64,000 bases of DNA, taken from positions 1-64,000 of the forward strand of contig JAITKM010000007.1 of assembly GCA_031278395.1 (NCBI GenBank), read 5' to 3'. The notes below the pieces were generated by a model. The model did not search any database. It was given only the letters and a program-made list of their open reading frames with translations, and had not been told where the DNA came from. Position 1 is the first letter of the stretch. Every line of letters starts with the position of its first letter. Source of the DNA: Deltaproteobacteria bacterium (GTDB lineage: Bacteria; Bdellovibrionota_C; UBA2361; SZUA-149; JAITKM01). Of the stretch, positions 8,345 through 20,582 are shown piece after piece. The translations under genes were made by a program, and so were the position numbers.

Positions 8345-9349
8345 TCATTTTTTCCTACAACATCTACCATGGCAAATACGTCTGTTTGAGCTGGAGGAAT
8401 TACTCGACAATAAAATTGCCGGGCAGTTATTCTCACAAGAAACAAAAACACCGTCTGGGCATTGTCTAACACAACTTGGACATTCATCATCACAAGCGAC
8501 TGTTATGGTGTTGTTGAGGCACGATTTAAGCGAACAAATAGACGAATTACTTTCGCTATTACTACTAGAACTTAGCGTAGAAAAAATACTACTAGTTAAT
8601 GTACTAGATTCAGAATTACTACTAGCCTCAGAACTTTCCAAACTTGATGATTCAAAAGAAGATTCTAAGCTTAAACTGCTTGAAAGACTTTGACTTAAAT
8701 TATTCGAGCTAGAATTACTAGAGGAGCTATTTATTAAAGAACTTGAATTTGATAATTCACTAGAGATACTAATACTAAGCGAATTTAAAGCGCTGGAACT
8801 AGACGAACTTGAAAAACTTGTGGGGATCGTTGAATCATATGAAAATTTATAATCATAACAACCTATATAAATATCGGCATATGGTTTATCAGGATGGCCG
8901 CAATAATAGTCATCAAATTCAGAAAATAATTCTAAAGTAATGGTAAAATAAACATCTGAACTATTCCCAAGAATATCGTTTGGTGAAATTTGGTAAGTAA
9001 TATCTACTGATTGTGGTATTGTTGCTAGCTCTGCATCATCCTTGGGTAATGGAGGAATAGCAGAAGTTAATTTTATACTATTTCTGTCCAAAGATATACC
9101 ATTAATAATCACAATAAGCTCACAACCACCATAACAATCAATCCAGACTACGTCTTTATTAGAGTAGTTTACTGCATTATAATAATCATTATCAGTAATC
9201 TTAAGCGACCTTTCGCCAACAGCATTAAGTAAATCAGTAAGGTCGGTTGCAAAACTTTGAGTGTTATAAAAAAAGAAAACTAATAGGAAAATAAATATAT
9301 TAAAAAACGTTTTGAAAATATTAAAGCATCGGATTTGATTTTGATACAT
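8345..9349 (-). CDS. Secreted Ser-rich low-complexity protein with Cys-rich basic C-terminus
   Basis: 334 aa; hydrophobic N-terminal signal (FFNIFIFLLVFFFYNTQSFA), ~130-residue Ser-rich stalk, C-terminal CDDECPSCVRQCPDGVFVSCENNCP...RRICHGRCCRKK. Confidence 0.65.
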   Translation of the reverse strand: MYQNQIRCFNIFKTFFNIFIFLLVFFFYNTQSFATDLTDLLNAVGERSLKITDNDYYNAVNYSNKDVVWIDCYGGCELIVIINGISLDRNSIKLTSAIPPLPKDDAELATIPQSVDITYQISPNDILGNSSDVYFTITLELFSEFDDYYCGHPDKPYADIYIGCYDYKFSYDSTIPTSFSSSSSSSALNSLSISISSELSNSSSLINSSSSNSSSNNLSQSLSSSLSLESSFESSSLESSEASSNSESSTLTSSIFSTLSSSSNSESNSSICSLKSCLNNTITVACDDECPSCVRQCPDGVFVSCENNCPAILLSSNSSSSNRRICHGRCCRKK

Positions 9350-9380
9350 GACTAACTAACTCTCCATTGAAGCTATATAA

Positions 9381-9492
9381 ACCACCTTAAAAGGTGGTCG
9401 GGAGAGTTCATTAATCAAACACACTTGATGACCCTTATGATTTTTAGGTTGAAACCCTGAACATATATCATAAGCTCCCCGACCAAGGGTCG
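9381..9492. ncRNA. Candidate structured RNA or decayed IS200/IS605-type element end
   Basis: Hairpin ACCACCTT/AAGGTGGT (9381-9398); long-range stem GGTCGGGAG (9396-9404)/CTCCCCGACC (9475-9484); internal TTATGA/TCATAA stem; competing hairpin CGACC/GGTCG (9480-9492). Confidence 0.35.
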
Positions 9493-9818
9493 AGGAAAAA
9501 TAGATAAAAGAAGAGTATAATAAATCTTCTCAAATATAAGTGTATTGAGCTAATGAGGCTCTCTTGCACCTTTTATCTGTGTTTTAAAAACACAATAAAG
9601 TACTCAGAACATAAATATTATTTATGCTCGTTACTCATTTATAGAATAAAACATATATAATCAAGCAAAATTTTATACTTCGATTTTAAAAAATTTACTT
9701 TTTGTCCAGAGAAAACCGGACAATCGAGGTCATTGGTGTTTATTGAGAACAGTAGCTGTGTATTTCCAGACAATTGGGATCATCGCGTTTATCTGGAGTT
9801 TATGTATGTATTGCGGCA

Positions 9819-10556
9819 TTACATTTTAAAGTCTTCGCCCAAATAATATTGCCTTGCAATTTTAGAATCTGTAATTTCTTGCGGCGTGCCAGTCTCCACA
9901 ACTTTGCCATCTGTAAGAATATAGGCTCTATCACAAATGCCCAACGTCTCACGAACATTGTGGTCTGTAATTAAAATCCCAATGCCTTTTTTCTGCAGCC
10001 CCTTCACCAAAACTTGCAGATCTCCCACAATAATTGGATCAATCCCCGCAAACGGTTCGTCCAATAACATAAATTTAGGCGAACAGGCCAAAGCCCTAGC
10101 AATTTCTACACGCCGCCGCTCACCACCAGAAAGAGAGTAGGCTTTGCTTTTCTCAACTTTTTGTAAAGCCAGCTCAGTAATTAATTCATTCAGCCGATTA
10201 ACTTGTCTGCGCCTGTCACCTTCATATTCTGGCAAAATTTCTAACACTGCTAAAATATTTTCCTGTACTGTCAACTTCCGAAAAACAGAACTTTCCTGCG
10301 GTAAATAAGTTAAGCCCGCCCTAGCTCGCAAATACATCGGCTCGCTCGTAATATCTAAATCGTCAATAATAACTGAGCCAGAATCAGGCTTAACTAACCC
10401 CACCGCCATGTAAAACGAAGTCGTTTTCCCAGCGCCATTAGGTCCAAGTAAGCCTACAATTTCACCAGATTTAACCTCAAACGACACCCCATTGACCACG
10501 GGTCGCTCATCGTAAATTTTAACTAAGTCTTGGCATTTTAAAATATGCATATCCAT
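9819..10556 (-). CDS. lptB: LPS export ABC transporter ATP-binding protein LptB
   Basis: Walker A GPNGAGKTT, LSGGERRRVEIARAL signature, LLDEPFAGIDP; adjacent to lptA and lptC. Confidence 0.93.
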   Translation of the reverse strand: MDMHILKCQDLVKIYDERPVVNGVSFEVKSGEIVGLLGPNGAGKTTSFYMAVGLVKPDSGSVIIDDLDITSEPMYLRARAGLTYLPQESSVFRKLTVQENILAVLEILPEYEGDRRRQVNRLNELITELALQKVEKSKAYSLSGGERRRVEIARALACSPKFMLLDEPFAGIDPIIVGDLQVLVKGLQKKGIGILITDHNVRETLGICDRAYILTDGKVVETGTPQEITDSKIARQYYLGEDFKM

Positions 10557-10562
10557 AAAAAA

Positions 10563-11102
10563 TTATCTTTTATTTACAAAATCAACTTTTACCCTACCCT
10601 CTGCCACACTGCGTTGCTCCTTAATAAAAATAATAATTTTGTCTGCTGTTAATTTATTAGTTTTGTCAATCACTTCTGGTGAGCCAATCATGGTTATCTT
10701 GTCTTCCAAAATATCATACTCCGCCCGATTGGCACGAGCTGACATATCTGTACCTTTAGTCATAGTAACATTATTATTGAAAATAATTTTTTCTAGTTTG
10801 TTCTCTTTATTATAAGTTCCAGCCATAGTTTCGGACTTTAAAACCATATCTTCACGCGTTACCACGACATTACCTTTATACTCAAAAATTCTTTTATTAG
10901 CGTCCAGAGTTACTGTATCAGAAGTAATCTTCACAGGAATATTACTATCTCGATTAAAATTTCCAAAATCTTTACTCAATACATTCTGCTTAGCCACAGA
11001 CTCCGCCGCACTACTCGCTGCCTCAGCTAAAACCACTCGGCTCTCAACCAGAAGTAAAATAATAAACAGCATTAACCCTAAAACTTTTTTCATTACTTTC
11101 AT
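10563..11102 (-). CDS. lptA: LPS transport periplasmic protein LptA
   Basis: Signal peptide and OstA-like repeat region (ITSDTVTLDANKRIFEYKGNVVVTREDMVLKSE); position upstream of lptB. Confidence 0.85.
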   Translation of the reverse strand: MKVMKKVLGLMLFIILLLVESRVVLAEAASSAAESVAKQNVLSKDFGNFNRDSNIPVKITSDTVTLDANKRIFEYKGNVVVTREDMVLKSETMAGTYNKENKLEKIIFNNNVTMTKGTDMSARANRAEYDILEDKITMIGSPEVIDKTNKLTADKIIIFIKEQRSVAEGRVKVDFVNKR

Positions 11103-11731
11103 TTTTGACTTTTCCTAAACCACGACCGAACTTCATTTTTGACTACCACTATATCAGTCGCAATTTCAACTTCTAAACCTACACCTTCTATCTCATAACT
11201 CGGTCCACGCAACTTAACTTTCGCTGGCGTTATAATCTTACCATCTTTCTCGTTAAAGGTTGCAATATTTGAATCAATCATAATTTCATTATTGAGTTTA
11301 ACTTTGATATTACCTTCTAAATCAACTCTTTTAACTTGGTTTTTCTCAGCAATAATTCTGGCTGAAAGTGCATCAATTGCTACAACTGTTCCGTCTTCTC
11401 GATAAATAACAATCTTAGCATTACGCATCCGAGTAGTCCCGCTTTGCATATCATAGTAGGCATCAGCCGCCTCAATTTCCCAATTTTTTACAGCATTTTT
11501 AATATCAGTGCGATGAAAATCCTGTAAATGAATAGCAAAATTATTATCATCTGCTAGACCTCCGCTCTGGATATTCGAAGCGCTGCCATCCTCCAGACTG
11601 CCTAAATCAACTAATAAAATATTTTGCTTACCAAGCGACTTATAAATAATAAATCCTATCAGAGACAACAAATATAAAACCCCCAAAATCATTAAAACGA
11701 TCTGTATTTTTCTAATATTAGTAAAAGTCAT
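11099..11731 (-). CDS. lptC: LPS export protein LptC
   Basis: N-terminal TM plus LptC-like repeats; position upstream of lptA. Confidence 0.8.
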   Translation of the reverse strand: MTFTNIRKIQIVLMILGVLYLLSLIGFIIYKSLGKQNILLVDLGSLEDGSASNIQSGGLADDNNFAIHLQDFHRTDIKNAVKNWEIEAADAYYDMQSGTTRMRNAKIVIYREDGTVVAIDALSARIIAEKNQVKRVDLEGNIKVKLNNEIMIDSNIATFNEKDGKIITPAKVKLRGPSYEIEGVGLEVEIATDIVVVKNEVRSWFRKSQK

Positions 11732-11746
11732 TTTTTTCTGGGTAGA

Positions 11747-12169
11747 TTATTTTTTCCCTTCGACAAGTTCTAATTGAGCTTGAGTATAACGCAGTTCGCC
11801 TTTGATAAATTTCATTTCTATGCTGACATTACTCACACCAGCCTCTTTTAACTTGGCAAGTTCTTTGTTTAAGGCTTCAATTTTTAATTTAACTAGTTCA
11901 GGCGTTAAATCACTAGCAGTTGTAACATTATCTGTTAAAATATTAAGATTACCATTTAAGACGTTAAATAATCCTTCTGAAATTGCAAACTTTTCTGTCC
12001 CGGCTTCAGTCTCTAATCTTAAAATACCCTGCCCTAAACCACCAACAAAATCACAATGATTAAACAAAATCTCAACCCAGCCATCATCAGCGGGTATCAT
12101 GGCGCTTGAGATTTTCGCCTCAAACACTTTCCTCTCTGGAGTTAATATTTCTATGTTAAATAAATTCAC
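11747..12169 (-). CDS. atpC: F1 ATP synthase epsilon subunit
   Basis: LNIEILTPERKVFEAKISSAMIPADDGWVEIL; downstream of atpD. Confidence 0.92.
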   Translation of the reverse strand: MNLFNIEILTPERKVFEAKISSAMIPADDGWVEILFNHCDFVGGLGQGILRLETEAGTEKFAISEGLFNVLNGNLNILTDNVTTASDLTPELVKLKIEALNKELAKLKEAGVSNVSIEMKFIKGELRYTQAQLELVEGKK

Positions 12170-12217
12170 AATCTAATTACCTCAAAAATCAACGAACGAC
12201 TAAGGACAAAAACTCCC

Positions 12218-13672
<1,455 letters not shown>

Positions 13673-14575
13673 TTATTTTACAGCGTTTGCGCCACCCAGC
13701 ACGTCCAACAACTCAGTTGTAATTGAACTCTGCCTAGCTCGATTATAAAATAGTTTTAAATTTGCTATTAATTCATCTGCGTTATGTGTTGCCGAATCCA
13801 TGGCTGTCATTCTTGCCGCGTGTTCACTAGTTTTAGCAATAAAAATCGCTTGCTTAATTATTACAGTCATCATAATCGGCATAACTTTTGCCAAAATATC
13901 TTGTGGACTTGAACTATATTTAACGCCTCGCGTTGAAACTCCAGTCCCTTTGACTTGCCCTAAGGATTCTTTATTCAATGCCAGATCAACTACTGAAAAA
14001 GGTAAAATTTTTTCAATCACAACTTTCTGGCTAACTGTAGAGTTAAACTTAGTATAACAAATATAGAGTTTATCACACTTGCCGCTAATAAAATCTCCGA
14101 TAACTTCGTAAGTTAATTCCTCGATAGGCCACAATTGTATTTGTTCTGGCAAATCAATATATTCGCGAACAACCTGATAATTTAGACGTCTAGCTATATT
14201 AACCGCCTGCCTGCCAAACAACACAAATTCAACTTCTGCTCCAAAGCTAGCAACTTCTTCCTCTAAAGCTTTAAACAAATTTACATTATAACCTCCGCAC
14301 AAGCCGCGATCAGCCCCAATTACAATGATTCTAACTTTATTAATCTTTTTGCGATGTTCTAAAAGTGGATGAGCAAATATTGCTCCCTGACGTTTAACAT
14401 CCTCAATCGAGTTGATTATTATCTCACCCAGTTTAAAGGCAAAATTTTGTCCATTATGCATCAAATCTTGAGCTTTCTTAAGTTTCGCCGCAGAGACTAA
14501 CTTCATGGCCTTAGTAATCTGCTTGGTACTTCCAACTGAAGTAATTCGACGCCGTATTTCCTTTAAAACAGACAT
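13673..14575 (-). CDS. atpG: F1 ATP synthase gamma subunit
   Basis: LKEIRRRITSVGSTKQITKAMKLVSAAKL N-terminus, C-terminal RQSSITTELLDVLGGANA. Confidence 0.96.
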   Translation of the reverse strand: MSVLKEIRRRITSVGSTKQITKAMKLVSAAKLKKAQDLMHNGQNFAFKLGEIIINSIEDVKRQGAIFAHPLLEHRKKINKVRIIVIGADRGLCGGYNVNLFKALEEEVASFGAEVEFVLFGRQAVNIARRLNYQVVREYIDLPEQIQLWPIEELTYEVIGDFISGKCDKLYICYTKFNSTVSQKVVIEKILPFSVVDLALNKESLGQVKGTGVSTRGVKYSSSPQDILAKVMPIMMTVIIKQAIFIAKTSEHAARMTAMDSATHNADELIANLKLFYNRARQSSITTELLDVLGGANAVK

Positions 14576-14625
14576 AAATTGTTCATTTAAAATATTTAGT
14601 AATATCTCTAAAATTTAGAAAACCT

Positions 14626-16131
14626 TTATTTAAACTCCTCAGCTATCTTATTCATAGCTTTTTTTAATACCTCAACCTCTCCATCTTCAAATGCTCCAGT
14701 ATTTTTAATTTTATTTAAAACCTGCCCACAGTTTGCGTTAACATACTCATGCAGGCGTTCTTCAAACTTTGCAATCTGTGTTAGCTGTAAAGAGTCTAAA
14801 TATCCTAGATTTGCAGCTAAAATAGAGATAATCTGTAGTTCGACAGCCAAAGGCTTATACTGTGATTGTTTTAACATTTCAACCAAACGCTCCCCACGAT
14901 GTAATTGAGCTTTAGTAGAAGCATCCAGATCAGAACCAAATTGAGCAAAAGATTTTTTTTCACGATATTGAGCTAAATCCAAACGTAAGGTCCCAGCTAT
15001 TTTTTTCATAGCTTTAATTTGCGCTGCACCACCCACACGCGACACTGAAAGTCCCACATTGATTGCAGGTCGCACACCAGAAAAAAACAAATCAGACTCT
15101 AAATAAATTTGCCCATCCGTAATAGAAATCACATTCGTTGGAATATAAGCCGAGACATCGCCGGCTTGCGTTTCAATTATTGGCAGCGCAGTGAGCGATC
15201 CGCCACCATCTTCATCTCGCAGTTTCGCGGCACGCTCCAATAATCTTGAATGTAAGTAAAAGACGTCACCAGGATACGCTTCGCGCCCAGGTGGTCTACG
15301 CAATAAAAGTGAAATCGCACGATAAGCAACCGCATGCTTAGACAAATCATCGTAAACAATTAAAGCATGCTGACCATTATCCCTAAAATATTCGCCAATT
15401 GCACAACCCGTATAAGGCACAATATACGATAACGGAGCCGGCTCGGAAGCTGTTGCCGCAACCACAATGGTATGCTCCAGAGCACCATGTTCTTTTAGTT
15501 TATCAACCACTTGAGCGACACTTGAACGTTTTTGTCCAATTGCAACATAAATACAAATACAATTTTTATTCTTTTGGTTAATAATAGTGTCCAATGCCAA
15601 AGCAGTTTTGCCAGTTTGTCTATCGCCAATAATTAATTCTCTTTGACCACGTCCAATTGGCACCATTGAATCAATAGCTTTTAAACCTGTTTGCAGCGGC
15701 TCAGTAACTGATTTTCTTTTCACAATGCCAGGAGCTTTGATTTCAACATGCCTTCTTTCCTGAGTTAGAATTTCACCTAGTCCATCAATAGGTTGTCCTA
15801 AGGCATTGACCACGCGACCAATTAAGTTATCACCAACTGGCACATCAACAATCCGATTAGTTCTTTTAACTGTAGCGCCTTCCATGATATCCCCAACTTC
15901 ACCCATCAACACTGCACCGACATTATCTTCTTCAAGATTTAAAGCAATTCCAAACACACCTTTGCCAAAATCAAGTAGCTCTCCCGCTGCACAATTTGTT
16001 AGCCCATAAATCCTAGCAATACCATCACCAACCGAGAGGACTGTCCCAATTTCATCTAGTTTTAAATCACTCTGATAACCACTAATTTGTTCACTTAATA
16101 TTCGACTAATCTCGCTAGCTTTTATTTCCAT
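14626..16131 (-). CDS. atpA: F1 ATP synthase alpha subunit
   Basis: [19 protein letters not shown] and full-length colinear sequence. Confidence 0.98.
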   Translation of the reverse strand: MEIKASEISRILSEQISGYQSDLKLDEIGTVLSVGDGIARIYGLTNCAAGELLDFGKGVFGIALNLEEDNVGAVLMGEVGDIMEGATVKRTNRIVDVPVGDNLIGRVVNALGQPIDGLGEILTQERRHVEIKAPGIVKRKSVTEPLQTGLKAIDSMVPIGRGQRELIIGDRQTGKTALALDTIINQKNKNCICIYVAIGQKRSSVAQVVDKLKEHGALEHTIVVAATASEPAPLSYIVPYTGCAIGEYFRDNGQHALIVYDDLSKHAVAYRAISLLLRRPPGREAYPGDVFYLHSRLLERAAKLRDEDGGGSLTALPIIETQAGDVSAYIPTNVISITDGQIYLESDLFFSGVRPAINVGLSVSRVGGAAQIKAMKKIAGTLRLDLAQYREKKSFAQFGSDLDASTKAQLHRGERLVEMLKQSQYKPLAVELQIISILAANLGYLDSLQLTQIAKFEERLHEYVNANCGQVLNKIKNTGAFEDGEVEVLKKAMNKIAEEFK

Positions 16132-16156
16132 AAAGTAATCTCAATCTGTATTAATA

Positions 16157-16699
16157 TTATCCTATACTTTCTCCCAATTTTTCCAACTTACCTCTAATAG
16201 ACCCATCAAAAACTTTTCCATCATATTTTATTACCATTCCACCGAGAAGTTCATAATCAACAACCCATTCAAAAACTAACCGCCCTAAAATTGAAACTTG
16301 CACTCGGCTTTCATATTCCGCCTTTTCCAAAGCTCCCACTTCTCTAGCTGTTTCAATCCTAACTCGTACAATTTCCGCCTGCTTCTCCACTAAGTCAAGT
16401 AAAGCTTGGGTGATTTCTGGTAACTCCACAATTCGGTTATTTTCAAAAACCATCTCGATAAACTGTCTGGCTATCCCACTCAAACCCATTAACTCTACAA
16501 TGCCAGCCAAAGCGTTTTTTCTCTGTTCTTTGGGATACGCTGGATTTAAAATACACAAAGAAAGTTCTGGGGCAGTCTGCCAAAGTTCGACAAATTGAGC
16601 TAACTCTTGAGCGATAGCTGTAATATTATTCATTCCCTGATCAACCTTAAACAAGGCCTTTGCATATCGATTTGCTAATTTACTAATACCTTTTGCCAT
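16157..16699 (-). CDS. atpH: F1 ATP synthase delta subunit
   Basis: OSCP-like; ANRYAKALFKV start, C-terminal LGGMVIKYDGKVFDGSIRGKLEKL. Confidence 0.92.
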   Translation of the reverse strand: MAKGISKLANRYAKALFKVDQGMNNITAIAQELAQFVELWQTAPELSLCILNPAYPKEQRKNALAGIVELMGLSGIARQFIEMVFENNRIVELPEITQALLDLVEKQAEIVRVRIETAREVGALEKAEYESRVQVSILGRLVFEWVVDYELLGGMVIKYDGKVFDGSIRGKLEKLGESIG

Positions 16700-16707
16700 A
16701 AAAACAA

Positions 16708-17277
16708 TTATACCATATTGTTCATAGATCTATTTAACAGTACCTCCAACACATTCCCTCTCAACTGTTTGTCCTGCTCTTCAGACATTTGTTTAAATTT
16801 TTCGCTTGCCTCAGCTAAGGCAATTTTAAAAACTTCTTGTTCAATTTCTGTCTCTGCCTTGGCTAATTCCTTATCGATTTGAGTTTGTACCTCTGCTAAA
16901 ATTTTATCTGATTTCTGCAGCGCCTTGGCTAAAATCCGATCCTTTTGAATTTCTCCTTCTTTTTTATATTTTAAAATAATTCCAATTTTTTCGTCTTCTA
17001 ATCTGTTTTTACGTTTGTTAATAGCTTGAGCTGACTGTTCAGCCTCAGCTAACTGTTCAGCTGAGCGTTGCATAAATTTCTCAATTGCCTTGGATGAATT
17101 TTGAATATGGACGCGCAAATATTTTTTATAAACGAAAATCAGCAGAAGAAGATAAACTCCAAAATTTATAGCTGGAATAGTTAGACTTTCAATCCCGACA
17201 GCTTGCTCACCATGTTCTGCAAAAGCCGACTTAACATAATTCCCAAAAACAAAAAAAATAACCAAAACTTTCAACAT
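16708..17277 (-). CDS. atpF: F0 ATP synthase b-type subunit (one of two)
   Basis: N-terminal hydrophobic segment, long charged coiled coil, operon position. Confidence 0.8.
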   Translation of the reverse strand: MLKVLVIFFVFGNYVKSAFAEHGEQAVGIESLTIPAINFGVYLLLLIFVYKKYLRVHIQNSSKAIEKFMQRSAEQLAEAEQSAQAINKRKNRLEDEKIGIILKYKKEGEIQKDRILAKALQKSDKILAEVQTQIDKELAKAETEIEQEVFKIALAEASEKFKQMSEEQDKQLRGNVLEVLLNRSMNNMV

Positions 17278-17285
17278 ATTTCTAT

Positions 17286-17741
17286 TTAATGAATTATTGT
17301 GTGCGAAACATGCTCATTTAATAATCTCAAATACGTCTCGTCAGCTAATTTTTTGGCTTCTAGTAATAATTCCTGCCTAGCTCTTTCTTTCAAGATTAAA
17401 ATTTGCTTTCTAGCATTTTCTAATTCTTGACTAGCTTCCAGACGCGCTGCTTCAATTATCTTTTCTGCTTCAGCTTTTGCAACAGTAGTAATTTCGTTTC
17501 TTCCTTTAATCCCTAGCAATTTGGCAGTCTTAACTTCGTTTTCAATAAATTCCATAATTTTTTGTGTATCCTTTTTTAGCAACAACGCCCTTTTTTCGTC
17601 GCCAGTAGTTCTAGCTTCACGTAATTCTAAAAGCTGGAACATTGTTTTAAAAAAGTAACGGCTTAAAATCTGCCAAAGAACAAGAAAAATAATGACTGAG
17701 CTAATAAATAGTTGTAAAAGTGGATTTTCAAATATTTCCAT
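17286..17741 (-). CDS. atpF: F0 ATP synthase b/b'-type subunit (second of two)
   Basis: N-terminal TM and coiled coil AEAEKIIEAARLEASQELENARKQI. Confidence 0.8.
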   Translation of the reverse strand: MEIFENPLLQLFISSVIIFLVLWQILSRYFFKTMFQLLELREARTTGDEKRALLLKKDTQKIMEFIENEVKTAKLLGIKGRNEITTVAKAEAEKIIEAARLEASQELENARKQILILKERARQELLLEAKKLADETYLRLLNEHVSHTIIH

Positions 17742-17749
17742 AAAAAAAT

Positions 17750-18181
17750 TTAAATTTCGTTAATTTTGACTGTATTTTCTGGATTCTGCATCTCGCAACC
17801 GCCAGAAAACACAACTCCATCTTGAATTATAATCTTCGAAGCTGCAATATTGCCTTTAACTACGGCTGGCACACATAATTCTATGCACTCCTCAGCTAAG
17901 ATATCACCTACAATACTGCCAAAAACTTTAATTTTTCTGGTTACAACATTACCTTCAATTTTTGATTTTACCCCGATAAAGATTTCGCCATCAGAATAAA
18001 TTTTGCCTTTTATTTCGCCGTCGACTTGCATACCGCTGGCAAGTTCAACTGTGCCAATAATTTTTGAGCCTTCAATAATATTCCCTTTAACGGATGAAAC
18101 ACTTCCATATGGGGTTTGTTTTTCTACAACTGTCATAAAAAATCCAATGGTTAAATGGTTAAGCGCTGGACAAACAAGCAT
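17750..18181 (-). CDS. Bactofilin-family cytoskeletal protein
   Basis: Beta-helical repeats GTVELASGMQVDGEIKGKIYSDGEIFIGVKSKIEGNVVTRKIKVFGSIVGDI. Confidence 0.8.
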   Translation of the reverse strand: MLVCPALNHLTIGFFMTVVEKQTPYGSVSSVKGNIIEGSKIIGTVELASGMQVDGEIKGKIYSDGEIFIGVKSKIEGNVVTRKIKVFGSIVGDILAEECIELCVPAVVKGNIAASKIIIQDGVVFSGGCEMQNPENTVKINEI

Positions 18182-18997
18182 AATTTGTTATTCCAAACAA
18201 TATTTTTTTTATAATAGTCATTATATTAACAAAATAGCTTGACAAGAAGTTAAAATTTAAATTAAAAAGGACACTTGTCGGGATCTTTTGAGATCATGGT
18301 TTTCGTTCAAAAAACAATCTAACAAAAAAAGGTGGTGATTCTTCTAAAACTTTTCGTGTAGGTGTTTGTTTTTTTTAACCATGCTTGCTGGTCAAAAATT
18401 GGTACCATTTGATTAGCGGCTGTATTTTTAGCTGTTGTGTTTTTGTGTAGTTAGTTTTTCTTTATATCTATGAAATTAGAAAATTTTTGATAAAGTGGGA
18501 AATATTAATTCTTCCCTTATCTTACTCTCAGGAGTAACATTTTCAAAATCATAGACTATATTGAATAGTTGCTAGCTACATAAATACACGATGGCATTTT
18601 TTCTTCAAAGGTTTTTTAATCTTGAAAGATTTCCGAATACCAATCTGCTAATTAATATATCGAAAAAATTAAGAATCCGTGATATTGCCGATGAATTATC
18701 TTTAGTAGAAGTTATTCGAGTCACTTTTACTTTTTAGGTATGTTTTTTTGGTACCGGGTTATTTTATTTATTATTTTTTTCATAATCTTTATAACTATAA
18801 TATATTCAATTTATTTATTATTTTAAAACTAGTCTATGTATAAAAGTAACCCTATACCAAAAATACCTATAGAATAAGTATGTATTTATAATAATGAATC
18901 TTTTCAAATTATTGAAAATAATATTTATTCCCCTTCCATTAGTGTGACCTAGATTAATGGCAAAATATTAATTTTAAAATTAACAAAGTTAAAATTT

Positions 18998-20272
18998 ATG
19001 AAAATACTTAACGATTATGTCTTAATTATCAAAAATAAGATATTTAAACCCATCATGATAGGCGGGATGGGTGTTGATATTTCAACCGAGGAGCTTGCTC
19101 TTGGTGCAGCTAAGCTGGGCGGCATTGGTCATATTTCAGACGCAATGTGTCCATATGTTTGCGATAAACGACTTGGTACGCATTTTCAAACTAAAAAACG
19201 TCAGCAATTTGTTGAGAAAGTTAGATCTGGCTTAGTGAACTTTGCTAAGTGGGACTATAATGAAACTTATGAGGCTTCAAAACGATATGTTCATAACGTG
19301 ATGAGCAAAAAAATCGGTAATGGCGATATTTTCATTAACATTATGGAAAAACTCACCATGGGTGATTCCCTGACAACACTAAAAGCCAGAATTTGTGGCG
19401 CATTAGATGGTGGTATTGATGGTATTACTCTTTCTGCAGGATTACATAATTCATCGCTAAAATTATTTGAAGATCACCCTCGTTTTAGAGATGTTTTGCT
19501 AGGAACAATTGTTTCTTCGGTAAGAGCTTTAAAAATTTTTATACGTTCCGCAAAACGAGTAGATAGGCTCCCAGATTATATAGTCGTTGAAGGTCCGCTT
19601 GCCGGTGGACATTTAGGATTCGATTTAGATTGGAAAAATTTTGATTTAAAAACAATTCTTAAAGAAGTTTTGGATTACTTAAAAGAGGAAGGCATAAAAA
19701 TTCCAGTTATTCCAGGCGGTGGAATTTTCACAGGTAAAGACGCAGTTGATTACATGGAACTTGGAGCAAGTGCGGTGCAGGTTGCAACCAGATTTACAAT
19801 TGCTAAAGAATGTGGACTTCCAGAAGAAGCAAAACAGGCTTATTTGCAAGCGGAAGAATCTGATATTGAGGTCAACTGTTCTTCGCCAACTGGATATTTA
19901 ATGAGAATGTTAAAAAATAGTCCGTCGCTAGCATCTAATACCAAACCTAACTGTGAATCTCTTGGATACTTAATGGATGACAAGGGTTATTGCGCATATA
20001 AAGAAGCCTACGATAAAGCTCCTGTGAACCAAAAGGGTGAAAAATTTCCAATTAAAGATAAAATGTGTATTTGTACACATTTTATGAAATGCGCTTGTTA
20101 TACTTGTGGATATTATACCTATAGATTAAAGGAAACTACTATTAAACTCTTAAATGGTAAATATTATATCCCACCGATGGAAGATATTTTTAATGATTAT
20201 CTTTTTACCGCCGATGGTAGTATTACATTGCCAGTCTTAGACGATAAAAAAGTTTGTGCCGTAGCATATTAG
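18998..20272 (+). CDS. NAD(P)H-dependent flavin oxidoreductase / nitronate monooxygenase-like
   Basis: GGMGVDISTEELALGAAKLGGIGHIS, VVEGPLAGGHLGF, IPVIPGGGIFTGKDAVDYMELGASAVQVATRF. Confidence 0.8.
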   Translation: MKILNDYVLIIKNKIFKPIMIGGMGVDISTEELALGAAKLGGIGHISDAMCPYVCDKRLGTHFQTKKRQQFVEKVRSGLVNFAKWDYNETYEASKRYVHNVMSKKIGNGDIFINIMEKLTMGDSLTTLKARICGALDGGIDGITLSAGLHNSSLKLFEDHPRFRDVLLGTIVSSVRALKIFIRSAKRVDRLPDYIVVEGPLAGGHLGFDLDWKNFDLKTILKEVLDYLKEEGIKIPVIPGGGIFTGKDAVDYMELGASAVQVATRFTIAKECGLPEEAKQAYLQAEESDIEVNCSSPTGYLMRMLKNSPSLASNTKPNCESLGYLMDDKGYCAYKEAYDKAPVNQKGEKFPIKDKMCICTHFMKCACYTCGYYTYRLKETTIKLLNGKYYIPPMEDIFNDYLFTADGSITLPVLDDKKVCAVAY

Positions 20273-20345
20273 ATTTTTTAATTTAAAAAATCTAATCTTC
20301 ATCTTGACATCTGATTTAAAATCAGTAAAAGGGAGCGATCTATTT

Positions 20346-20421
20346 TCCCCGATAGCTCAGTCGGTAGAGCAGATGACTGTTAATCATCGGGTCGGCGGTT
20401 CAAGTCCGTCTCGGGGAGCCA
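20346..20421 (+). tRNA. tRNA-Asn (anticodon GTT), CCA encoded
   Basis: Full cloverleaf: TCCCCGA/TCGGGGA acceptor, AGCTCAGTCGGTAGAGC D-arm, GACTGTTAATC anticodon loop, GGTTCAAGTCC T-arm, GCCA end. Confidence 0.97.
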
Positions 20422-20582
20422 GAAAAAGAAAACCGTAAAAAAAATAATTCACTTCAACGAGGTGTCGTCTATATAGTTTTAATTTAAACATCAATACTTA
20501 TTTTGTAAAAAGTTTTATTTTTTATAAAATATAAGTATAAAAATATTCCCATAGTTTCTCCAGAACTGAGTTCCCTAATTTA

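Noticed and set aside
18591-18737. 48-aa ORF MAFFLQRFFNLERFPNTNLLINISKKLRIRDIADELSLVEVIRVTFTF
   Set aside because: Short, no RBS or family; surrounding region looks non-coding. Might be a gene fragment but cannot be supported.
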